This document shows positions 43,605-51,582 of a DNA stretch of 64,000 nt, one piece after another; within the stretch, counting starts at the first letter, position 1; every line of letters begins with the position of its first letter. Origin of the DNA: JAAZZIT01 sp964480525 (GTDB lineage Bacteria > Bacillota > Clostridia > Oscillospirales > Ruminococcaceae). The DNA lies in NCBI GenBank assembly GCA_964480525.1, contig CAYZOV010000010.1, positions 1 to 64,000 of the forward strand, written 5' to 3'. A program made the position numbers and the translations under genes. A model generated the notes under the pieces. That model did not search any database, had not been told where the DNA came from, and worked only from the letters and a program-made list of their open reading frames with translations.

Positions 43605-44589
43605 TAATATTTCGATTTTTGTGTCCCATGAGGGGTGTCCTAACCAGTGTGCTTTTTGCAACCAGCATACCATAAACGGCTGTTTGTCATTGCCTAGTGG
43701 CGACGACGTGCGAAAAATATGCACACAGGCACTTTCGCAGATTAGTGACCGTCAAAACACCGAAATTGCGTTTTTCGGCGGAAGTTTTACGGCTATCGAA
43801 AGGGGATATATGCTATCCCTTTTAAATAGTGCAAGTGAATTTGTGGGAGAAAACGGCTTTAAGGGAATACGAATTTCTACAAGACCCGATTGTATAAACG
43901 ATGAAATTCTCCAAATTCTGAAGCTCCACAAAGTGACGGCTGTTGAACTTGGGGCGCAATCTATGAATGACGAGGTGCTTTTTGCAAACGACCGAGGTCA
44001 TACAGCCGACGATGTTGTGAACGCAAGCAGACTTATTAAAAGTTACGGTTTTGAGCTTGGACTTCAGATTATGACGGGTCTTTATAAAAGTACGCCCGAA
44101 ATTGATTTTCAAACGGCTAAGGCTGTTTTGGAACTTTCGCCCGACACGGTGCGAATTTATCCAACGGTTGTTTTGGAAAACACAAAACTTGCAAGCCTTT
44201 ATAAAACGGGGGAATACGTTCTTTGCGACTTTGACGAAATGGTGAATCTTTGCGGAAAAATGCTTCTTTTGTTTGAGCAAAACGGCGTTAGGGTTATACG
44301 TTGCGGACTTCATTCGTCAGACAAGGTGGAGGGCGAACAGGTCGGGGGATTTTATCATCCTGCGTTTAAAGAACTTTGCGAGGGTAGAATTTACCGAGAG
44401 AAAATTTTGCAAATTGTTAAGGAAAACCCGTCAAGTAAACATTTTGAAATACTTGTAAATCATAACTGCGTCAGCAAGGCAATCGGGCATAAAAAATCAA
44501 ATTTAGATTATTTCAAAAAAGGCGGAATTGACATAAGTTTTACTGCCGATAAAGATATTTTAAAATACGAGTGCAAATTAAGGAGGTAG
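43594..44589 (+). CDS. Radical SAM protein (Elp3/YhcC-like) between rnc and smc
   Basis: 331 aa. Cluster motif C15-x3-C19-x2-C22 (GCPNQCAFC), GGSFTAIE SAM loop, STRPDCI and ELGAQSMNDEVL (a GIQS-like step), then PTVVLENTKLASLY, features shared with Elp3-type and YhcC-type tRNA or cofactor enzymes. The acetyltransferase domain of true Elp3 is missing. It is conserved in this position in several Clostridia, but the substrate is unknown to me. It starts at ATG 43594, overlapping the rnc stop. Confidence 0.85.
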   Translation: MKHSNISIFVSHEGCPNQCAFCNQHTINGCLSLPSGDDVRKICTQALSQISDRQNTEIAFFGGSFTAIERGYMLSLLNSASEFVGENGFKGIRISTRPDCINDEILQILKLHKVTAVELGAQSMNDEVLFANDRGHTADDVVNASRLIKSYGFELGLQIMTGLYKSTPEIDFQTAKAVLELSPDTVRIYPTVVLENTKLASLYKTGEYVLCDFDEMVNLCGKMLLLFEQNGVRVIRCGLHSSDKVEGEQVGGFYHPAFKELCEGRIYREKILQIVKENPSSKHFEILVNHNCVSKAIGHKKSNLDYFKKGGIDISFTADKDILKYECKLRR

Positions 44590-44592
44590 GAT

Positions 44593-47500
44593 ATGTACTT
44601 AAAATCGCTGGAACTTCAGGGTTTTAAATCATTTCCGGATAAGTATAAACTGGATTTTGATAAAGGTCTGACGGGGGTTGTCGGACCTAACGGCAGCGGA
44701 AAAAGTAACATTGGCGACGCAATGCGTTGGGTTATGGGCGAACAGTCCTCAAAATCTTTGCGTGGTGCGAAAATGGAAGATGTTATTTTTTCGGGAACGG
44801 AAAAACGCAAACCGGTTGGTTTTGCACAGGTAACGCTCACCATTGATAACAGCGACAGAGCGTTAAATGTGGAAAGCGATTTGGTGTCTGTTTCGAGAAA
44901 ACTTTACCGAAACGGCGACAGCGAATACTTAATTAACGGCGCAGGGGTGCGACTCAAAGATATTGTGGAAATGTTCATGGATACGGGACTGGGACGTGAC
45001 GGATATTCCATTATCGGACAGGGACGTATCGCCGAAATTGTTTCGGGAAAATCAGGCGACAGACGGGAAATATTTGAAGAAGCCGCAGGAATTTCAAAAT
45101 TCCGTTATAAAAAAGAAGAAGCAGAACGCAGACTTGCAAGTGCCGAGGATAACATTGTGCGTTTGACGGATATTCTGACGGAACTTGAAACCAGAGTTGA
45201 ACCGCTTAGAATACAGTCGGAAAAAGCTAAGAAATTTATAGAACTTGACGGCGAAAAACGCAAGCTTGAAATTTCCGTGTGGGTGAAAAAACTTGACGAA
45301 TTGTCGGAAAATCTAACACAGGTTGAGGAAAAACTTTTGGTGTCAAACGGCGAATACGAAAATTTGACCAGAGAACTTGACGAAATCGAAGAATTAACCG
45401 AAGAATGTTACGCAAGCCGTGCCAAAACTTCGGAAAAAATAGACGAAATCAAAGAGAAAATTCACGAAATCGAACTTGAAAATTCTAACGCAAATTCGGT
45501 TATTGCCGTTTTGGAAAATGATATTAAGCATATCGGACAGTCAAAACAGATGGTGGAAAATTCAATTTTGCAGTCGGATAATTTGCGTGAAAAAATCGAA
45601 GAACAGATTAAAGAAAAGAACGCCGAAATCGAAAATCTGAAAAATCAAAAACAGCAGATTTGCGACGAAATAGAACAGTTTGAACAAACGCTTTTGTCAC
45701 TCTCTCAACAGTCGGACGAGTTCGACAAAGACGTGTCAAGCTCTAATTCGCAACTAAGCGCCCTTTATGTAAAACAGTCGGAACTTAGCTTTAAATGCGA
45801 AAATTCAAAAAATATTATTGCGGAAATCGAAGAACAAACCGAAAATCTTCTTTCTTCAAAGGCGCAGGCTGACGAAGATTATGAAAAAATTAAGGCGGAA
45901 AAAATTGAAACTTCTAAGGCAATTTTGAAAGTTGAGGAAGAAATTAAATCCCACGAAAACAAGCTTAACGGTTATCAGATTTTGTATAAAAAACGTTCGG
46001 CAACCCTTGAAGAAATCGGGAAAAATTATTCCGATAAAGAAATCAAAGTCAGGGAACTCACCCAGAAAATCAACGTTTTGCGTGATTTGGAAAATTCTCT
46101 GGAGGGATTCAGCCGAAGCGTAAAACAGGTTTTGAAAGCGTCTAAGTTTGGCACGATTAAGGGGATTTACGGGTCGGTGGCGCAGATTATCAGCGTGGAA
46201 CCTAAGTATACTCTTGCTGTTGAAACCGCTCTGGGGGCGGCGCTCCAAAACATTGTGGTTGAAAACGAGGACACCGCAAAACGTGGAATCAGACTTCTTA
46301 AAGAAACAAACGCAGGACGTGCAACGTTTTTGCCACTCACGTCGGTAAAGGGTTCGACTTTGTACGAACCACGGCTTGTTGACGAGGAGGGTTTTGTGGC
46401 GATTGCAAGCGACCTTGTAAAGTTTGACGGCAAATTTACAGGGGTTGTGAACCAGCTTTTGGGAAGAATTGCGGTTGCTGAAAATATCGACCTTGCAACG
46501 GTTATCGCAAAAAAATACGGATATAAATTCAGAATTGTTACCCTTGACGGACAGGTTATTAACGTTGGCGGTTCGTTTACGGGCGGAAGTTCGTCAAAAT
46601 CTGCGGGAATTTTGACGAGAAAAAATGAAATTGAAGAAATCGAAAAGGAAATTTCCACGCTGAAATCCGAATTTGACGAACTTAAAACTAAGCGTGAAAA
46701 CCTGAATCAAGAAGCGTCAAAACTTTATTACGACATTGAGGGCGAAAAGGAATTTATCGCAACGCTTAGCGGTGACAAAATTCGTTTTGAGGGCGAATTA
46801 AAACGTATCAGCGAACTTTTTGCACAGCTTGAAAACACTCTTGACCAATCGGACGTAAAGCTTGAACAGTTTAAAAATAAAATGATTCTGGCAAACGAGG
46901 ATATAAACAATTCTCAAGCTGAACTTGCGAAAATTAACGGGGAAATCGCACAGGCAGAGGAAAAAATCAGACTTTCTCAAAACTTGATTGAGGACGCAAA
47001 ACAAAACCGTGAGGAACTTTCTCACAAACTGTCGCAACTTAGAATTTCCCAGACGGAAATTTCCAAAGACGTGGAAAATGCTCTGGAAAATGTTAATAAA
47101 CTTAACGAAGATGTTAAGACGACTTATGCTAACAAGAGCGAACTTCAAGAACGTTTAAAGGCGCTTGACGATGAAATCTTGCAGAAAAACGATGAAATCG
47201 AAAACGTTAAAAGCAGACTTTTAGGTTCGGACGAGGTAATCGCAGGCTTTAATAAGCAGATTTTGGACGAACAGGTCAAGTTTAATCTTTATGATGAAAA
47301 ATCTGCCGAATATAGACACGCCCAAAAGGTCAAAAACGAGGAAAAGGAAAATGTTTCTAAGGAAATCACACGTCTTTCGGCTAGAAAAGAAAGCGTTCAG
47401 GGGGATTTTGACAAGATAATTTCCGAACTTTGGGAACAATACGAGATGACACGCTCGGACGCCTTGCAAAATGCCGAAGAAATTGAGGATATGACTTTGG

Positions 47501-48159
47501 CGAACAAGCGACTTAACGAGCTTAAATCAAAAATCCGTGGGCTTGGTTCGGTGAACGTGTCGGCTATTGAGGAATACGCCGAGGTTAGCGAGAGGTACGA
47601 GTTTATGTCGGCGCAGATAAAGGACGTGCTGAAATCCAAAAACGAACTTGAAAAGATAATTTTTGAACTAACGGAAAATATGCGTGAAATTTTCACTGAG
47701 AATTTCAACAAAATTAACACAAATTTCAAACAGATTTTTACCGAGCTGTTTGGCGGTGGTCACGCTGAATTGGTACTTTGCGACCCTGAAAATGTTTTGG
47801 AATGTGGCATTGACATTATCGTTGCTCCGCCGGGAAAAGTTATTAAAAATCTGTCGTTGTTGTCGGGTGGCGAACAGGCTTTTGTGGCGATTTGCATTTA
47901 CTTTGCGATTTTGAAAATTCGTCCGTCGCCGTTTTGTCTTTTGGACGAAATCGAAGCCGCACTTGACGACGTAAATGTTACGAAATACGCACAGTATCTT
48001 AGAAACTTTACGGACACAACACAGTTTATCCTCATCACCCACAGACGTGGCACAATGGAAGAAGCCGACGTTTTGTACGGCGTAACTATGCAGGAAAAGG
48101 GCGTTTCAAAACTTTTGAAAATGAACGTTTCGGACGCTAACGAACTTGAAGTTGAATAG
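44593..48159 (+). CDS. smc: Chromosome segregation protein SMC
   Basis: 1188 aa condensin ATPase. N-terminal Walker A GPNGSGKSNIGDAMRW; two long coiled coils (about 170-500 and 670-1000) flank a hinge near 505-650 with IVVENEDTAKRGIRLLKE and GGSFTGGSSSKSAG; C-terminal signature LSLLSGGEQAFVAICIYFAIL and Walker B FCLLDEIEAALDD. Works with ScpA and ScpB, whose genes are not in the window. It follows the radical SAM gene by three bases, ribosome site AGGAGG. Confidence 0.98.
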   Translation: MYLKSLELQGFKSFPDKYKLDFDKGLTGVVGPNGSGKSNIGDAMRWVMGEQSSKSLRGAKMEDVIFSGTEKRKPVGFAQVTLTIDNSDRALNVESDLVSVSRKLYRNGDSEYLINGAGVRLKDIVEMFMDTGLGRDGYSIIGQGRIAEIVSGKSGDRREIFEEAAGISKFRYKKEEAERRLASAEDNIVRLTDILTELETRVEPLRIQSEKAKKFIELDGEKRKLEISVWVKKLDELSENLTQVEEKLLVSNGEYENLTRELDEIEELTEECYASRAKTSEKIDEIKEKIHEIELENSNANSVIAVLENDIKHIGQSKQMVENSILQSDNLREKIEEQIKEKNAEIENLKNQKQQICDEIEQFEQTLLSLSQQSDEFDKDVSSSNSQLSALYVKQSELSFKCENSKNIIAEIEEQTENLLSSKAQADEDYEKIKAEKIETSKAILKVEEEIKSHENKLNGYQILYKKRSATLEEIGKNYSDKEIKVRELTQKINVLRDLENSLEGFSRSVKQVLKASKFGTIKGIYGSVAQIISVEPKYTLAVETALGAALQNIVVENEDTAKRGIRLLKETNAGRATFLPLTSVKGSTLYEPRLVDEEGFVAIASDLVKFDGKFTGVVNQLLGRIAVAENIDLATVIAKKYGYKFRIVTLDGQVINVGGSFTGGSSSKSAGILTRKNEIEEIEKEISTLKSEFDELKTKRENLNQEASKLYYDIEGEKEFIATLSGDKIRFEGELKRISELFAQLENTLDQSDVKLEQFKNKMILANEDINNSQAELAKINGEIAQAEEKIRLSQNLIEDAKQNREELSHKLSQLRISQTEISKDVENALENVNKLNEDVKTTYANKSELQERLKALDDEILQKNDEIENVKSRLLGSDEVIAGFNKQILDEQVKFNLYDEKSAEYRHAQKVKNEEKENVSKEITRLSARKESVQGDFDKIISELWEQYEMTRSDALQNAEEIEDMTLANKRLNELKSKIRGLGSVNVSAIEEYAEVSERYEFMSAQIKDVLKSKNELEKIIFELTENMREIFTENFNKINTNFKQIFTELFGGGHAELVLCDPENVLECGIDIIVAPPGKVIKNLSLLSGGEQAFVAICIYFAILKIRPSPFCLLDEIEAALDDVNVTKYAQYLRNFTDTTQFILITHRRGTMEEADVLYGVTMQEKGVSKLLKMNVSDANELEVE

Positions 48160-48180
48160 TTTTATCGAAAGGAGAAATCT

Positions 48181-49086
48181 ATGGGATTTTTTGAAAAACT
48201 AAAAAACGGACTTAAAAAAACCAAAGATTCTATGATTGGCAGAATTGAAAGACTGCTGAACTCTTTTACAAAAATTGACGAGGAGTTGTTTGAAGAATTA
48301 GAGGACACTTTGATAATGTCGGATATTGGGGTTAATACGTCAACAAAAATTTGCGACATACTCAGAGAACGGGTTAAGCGTGACGGAATAAAAGACCCGT
48401 CGCAGATTAAGGACATGATTAAGGAAGTTATCGCCGAAATGTTGGGCGACGACAAACCACTTGATTTGTCCACAAAACCCTCTGTAATTCTGGTTATCGG
48501 TGTAAACGGTGTGGGTAAAACCACAACAATCGGTAAACTTTCAAAACAGCTTAAAAACGACGGCAAAAAGGTTATCGTTGCGGCGGCAGACACGTTCAGA
48601 GCGGCGGCAATCGACCAGTTGGAAGTTTGGACAGACAGAGCAGGGGTTGACCTTGTTAAGCACAAAGAAGGTTCAGACCCAGCGGCAGTAGTTTTTGACG
48701 CATTGCAGGCGGCAAAATCAAGAAACTGTGACGTTGTAATTTGCGACACGGCAGGCAGACTTCACAACAAAAAGAACCTTATGGAAGAATTGAAAAAAAT
48801 CTCTCGTATCGTTCACCAGCAGGCGGAAGGTTGCAGTCTTGAAGTGCTTTTGGCGCTTGACGCAACGACAGGTCAAAACGCCGTAAATCAGGCTAAACAG
48901 TTTAACGAAGTAGCCGACATTACGGGAATAATTTTGACAAAACTTGACGGAACAGCAAAGGGCGGAATTGTTATTTCAATTTCAGACGATTTGAAAATTC
49001 CTGTAAAACTTGTTACGGTCGGCGAACAAATTGACGATATTCAGCCGTTTGTTGCAAAGGATTTTGTAAACGCACTTTTTGAATAG
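48181..49086 (+). CDS. ftsY: Signal recognition particle receptor FtsY
   Basis: 301 aa, a short form lacking the long acidic A-domain of proteobacteria. NG GTPase: [15 protein letters not shown] (P-loop), [44 protein letters not shown] and [10 protein letters not shown]. An amphipathic N-terminus ([18 protein letters not shown]) should associate it with the membrane, where it docks the SRP-ribosome complex to SecYEG. Confidence 0.97.
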   Translation: MGFFEKLKNGLKKTKDSMIGRIERLLNSFTKIDEELFEELEDTLIMSDIGVNTSTKICDILRERVKRDGIKDPSQIKDMIKEVIAEMLGDDKPLDLSTKPSVILVIGVNGVGKTTTIGKLSKQLKNDGKKVIVAAADTFRAAAIDQLEVWTDRAGVDLVKHKEGSDPAAVVFDALQAAKSRNCDVVICDTAGRLHNKKNLMEELKKISRIVHQQAEGCSLEVLLALDATTGQNAVNQAKQFNEVADITGIILTKLDGTAKGGIVISISDDLKIPVKLVTVGEQIDDIQPFVAKDFVNALFE

Positions 49087-49098
49087 CGAGGTAAATTT

Positions 49099-49683
49099 AT
49101 GAAACTGATTATCGCCAGCAATAATAAGGGTAAGCTTAAAGAATTTGACAAGATTTTGTCGCCACTTGGCTATGAGGTTGTGTCCCAGCGTGACGCAGGA
49201 TTTGAAATCGAGGTCGTAGAGGACGGAAAAACCTTTGAAGAAAATTCGGCAAAAAAGGCTCGTGCTATTTTTGAACTTGCACATTGTGCCACTTTGGCAG
49301 ACGACAGCGGACTTGAAGTTGACGCTCTTGATAACGCACCGGGGGTTTACTCGGCACGATATGGTGGCGAGGGGCTTGACGACAAGGGCAGAACGGCGCT
49401 TTTGCTTGAAAATATGAAGAACGTTTCCGACGAAAAGCGTTCGGCAAGATTTGTGTGCGTTATACATTTTATAAAGGAAAACGGCGAGGAAATCACCGTT
49501 CGTGGCGAGTGCTGTGGTAAAATAGGTTATGAGCCGATGGGCGAAAACGGATTTGGTTACGACCCTGTGTTTGTGTATGAGGGCAAGACCTTTGCACAGC
49601 ACAGTGCGGATTTTAAAAACAAGGTAAGTCACCGTGCAAGGGCTTTGAAACTTTTGCAGGAAAGACTTGAACAGAAAGGATAA
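49099..49683 (+). CDS. rdgB: XTP/dITP diphosphatase (RdgB/HAM1)
   Basis: 194 aa house-cleaning pyrophosphatase that hydrolyses dITP, XTP and similar non-canonical nucleotides. SNNKGKLKEFDKIL at the start, TLADDSGLEVDALDNAPGVYSARYGG as the substrate and metal-binding block, and GFGYDPVFVY are diagnostic. The ribosome site is weak (AGCGAGG). Continues the smc-ftsY operon. Confidence 0.96.
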   Translation: MKLIIASNNKGKLKEFDKILSPLGYEVVSQRDAGFEIEVVEDGKTFEENSAKKARAIFELAHCATLADDSGLEVDALDNAPGVYSARYGGEGLDDKGRTALLLENMKNVSDEKRSARFVCVIHFIKENGEEITVRGECCGKIGYEPMGENGFGYDPVFVYEGKTFAQHSADFKNKVSHRARALKLLQERLEQKG

Positions 49684-49686
49684 ATT

Positions 49687-49977
49687 ATGATTACGACTAA
49701 ACAGAGAGCATATTTAAAAAGTATCGCAACCTCTTTACAGCCTGCTTTTCAGATTGGTAAGGGTGGAGTAAATGACGCACAGGTTGCACAAATTGACGAT
49801 TATTTGAGAGTACACGAAATTATCAAAATCAAGGTGCTTGATAATTCACTTTACACAGCCAGAGAGGCAAGCGAGGAAATCGCTGAAAAAATCGGTGCAG
49901 AGGTAGTGCAGGTTATCGGCTCGAAAGCCGTTATTTACAAAGCAAACCCTGAAAAGCCTGTTATAAATTTGAAGTAA
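49687..49977 (+). CDS. yhbY: YhbY-type RNA-binding protein (CRM domain)
   Basis: 96 aa, with the CRM fold: MITTKQRAYLKSIATSLQPAFQIGKGG and HEIIKIKVLDNSL, then VQVIGSKAVIYK. YhbY/YqeI proteins bind pre-50S particles. It is followed by nadD, the same neighbour as in Bacillus yqeI-nadD-yqeK, with a TAATG one-base overlap. Confidence 0.94.
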   Translation: MITTKQRAYLKSIATSLQPAFQIGKGGVNDAQVAQIDDYLRVHEIIKIKVLDNSLYTAREASEEIAEKIGAEVVQVIGSKAVIYKANPEKPVINLK

Positions 49978-50579
49978 TGGCAAACATTTTACTTTTTGGC
50001 GGAACGTTTAATCCCGTGCATAAGGGTCATACGCAGGCTGTTGAAAAAATTTGCGAAAGTATGCAATTTGACAGGATTATCGTTATGCCGTCTAAAATTC
50101 CACCTCACAAAATCGCACCTGATTTAGCAAGCGAAAAGGATAGATTTGAAATGACAAGGCTTGCGTTTGAAAACTTTAAAAATGTGGAAATTTCCGATTT
50201 TGAGCTTAAACGCAAAGAAAAAAGCTATTCCTACTACACGGTAAAATACCTTAAAGAAAAATATCCTAACGACAAGCTTTTTATGGCTGTGGGCAGCGAT
50301 ATGCTTTTGACTTTTGACGAGTGGTTTAAATTTGATGAAATCCTTAAAATGACAAGCTTGGTGTGTGTTTCTCGTCAGGACGGAGATTTTTCAGAGCTTG
50401 AACAAAAAGCAGAGAATTTGAGAAAATTTGGTGAAATTTACATTGTTAAAGCACCCGCTTTTGAAATTTCTTCCACGGAAATTCGCAATAAATTAAAAAA
50501 TAATCAAGATACCTCTTGCTATCTTGACGAAAAAGTAGTAAAATACATTATGAGTGAAAAAATTTATTGTGGGGGATAA
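49977..50579 (+). CDS. nadD: Nicotinate-nucleotide adenylyltransferase
   Basis: 200 aa. NadD adenylylates nicotinate mononucleotide in NAD synthesis. It has the nucleotidyltransferase motif GGTFNPVHKGHTQ, MPSKIPPHK, FMAVGSDMLLTFDEWFKFDEIL and the C-terminal ISSTEIRNKL. It overlaps yhbY by one base. Confidence 0.96.
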   Translation: MANILLFGGTFNPVHKGHTQAVEKICESMQFDRIIVMPSKIPPHKIAPDLASEKDRFEMTRLAFENFKNVEISDFELKRKEKSYSYYTVKYLKEKYPNDKLFMAVGSDMLLTFDEWFKFDEILKMTSLVCVSRQDGDFSELEQKAENLRKFGEIYIVKAPAFEISSTEIRNKLKNNQDTSCYLDEKVVKYIMSEKIYCGG

Positions 50580-50583
50580 GACG

Positions 50584-51183
50584 TTGGTTGAGGTTTCGCA
50601 AAAGAAAATTAAGGAATATAAGGATTATCTAAAGGAAAATTTGTCAAAAAAACGTTACGAACATTCGCTGAACGTGGCTCATGAAGCTAAAAAGCTTGCG
50701 GGCGAATTTGACGCAGACAAGGAAAAATGCTATTTAGCAGGACTTTTGCACGATGTTTCAAAGGAAATTGATAACAAAAAACATTTGGAACTTTTGGAAA
50801 AATCCGACCTTTGGGTTTCGGAAATTGAAAAAAACGCACCACCCCTTTACCACGCAATTTCGGGGGCTGTGACAGTTAAAGAACTTTTCGGAATTGACGA
50901 CGATGAGATTATTCTTGCAATACGCTATCATACCGTGGCACGAAAGGATATGTCAAAAATCGAAGAAATAATCTATCTTGCAGACCTTGTATCAGAGGAC
51001 AGAGATTATAAGGACGTTAAAAAAATGCGAAAGCTTGCGCATACGGATATTGATAAAGCAATGCTTGAAGCATTGAGATTTTCTATAAAGGACAGCGTAG
51101 AAAAGGGAAATACTATCCCCGTATCAACGCTGGAAGCGTACAACTTTTACGCAGATAAATTCAAAACGAAAGGAATGAAATAA
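50584..51183 (+). CDS. yqeK: YqeK-like HD-domain hydrolase
   Basis: About 199 aa. HD phosphohydrolase: YEHSLNVAHEAKKLA, CYLAGLLHDVSKE (HD pair) and IRYHTVARKDMSKIEEIIYLADLVSEDR. YqeK enzymes split diadenosine tetraphosphate into two ADP. Start is uncertain: TTG at 50584 has GGGGG eight bases upstream and avoids overlap; GTG at 50569 or 50554 would reach back into nadD. Lies between nadD and rsfS, the conserved order. Confidence 0.88.
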   Translation: MVEVSQKKIKEYKDYLKENLSKKRYEHSLNVAHEAKKLAGEFDADKEKCYLAGLLHDVSKEIDNKKHLELLEKSDLWVSEIEKNAPPLYHAISGAVTVKELFGIDDDEIILAIRYHTVARKDMSKIEEIIYLADLVSEDRDYKDVKKMRKLAHTDIDKAMLEALRFSIKDSVEKGNTIPVSTLEAYNFYADKFKTKGMK

Positions 51184-51552
51184 ATGTCAAAATTAACGCA
51201 GACGGAAAAACTTGAAACTATTGTTAAAGCGCTTGACTTGAAAAAGGCAGAGGATATTCAGGTTTTGGAAATCAAAGACCTCACTATAATTGCAGATTAT
51301 TTTGTTATTGCAAACGGTAATTCATCAACCCAGACAAAGGCTATTGCCGACGAAGTTGAGTACCAGATGAAAGAAAAGGGAATTATGCCGAACAGTATTG
51401 AGGGTCACCAGTCGGCACAATGGATAATTCTTGATTACGGCGATATTATGGTTCACGTTTTCTACAAGGAAACACGCCAGTTTTATAACCTTGAAAGACT
51501 TTGGCACGACGCAAAACAGCTTGACGTAAGCGATTGGGTTAAGGAAAACTAA
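51184..51552 (+). CDS. rsfS: Ribosome silencing factor RsfS
   Basis: 122 aa. RsfS (RsfA/Iojap) binds L14 and blocks joining of ribosomal subunits when nutrients run out. ALDLKKAEDIQVLEI, DYFVIANGNSSTQTKAIADEVEYQMKEKG, EGHQSAQWIILDYGDIMVHVFYKETRQFYNLERLW are the family core. Directly abuts yqeK and precedes leuS. Confidence 0.96.
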   Translation: MSKLTQTEKLETIVKALDLKKAEDIQVLEIKDLTIIADYFVIANGNSSTQTKAIADEVEYQMKEKGIMPNSIEGHQSAQWIILDYGDIMVHVFYKETRQFYNLERLWHDAKQLDVSDWVKEN

Positions 51553-51582
51553 GGACAAAATTTTTTATAAGGAATGATAAAA

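Noticed and set aside
51552..51582. T-box leader for leuS
   Set aside because: Only 30 bases separate rsfS from leuS, too short for a T-box, and no specifier-type structure is present.
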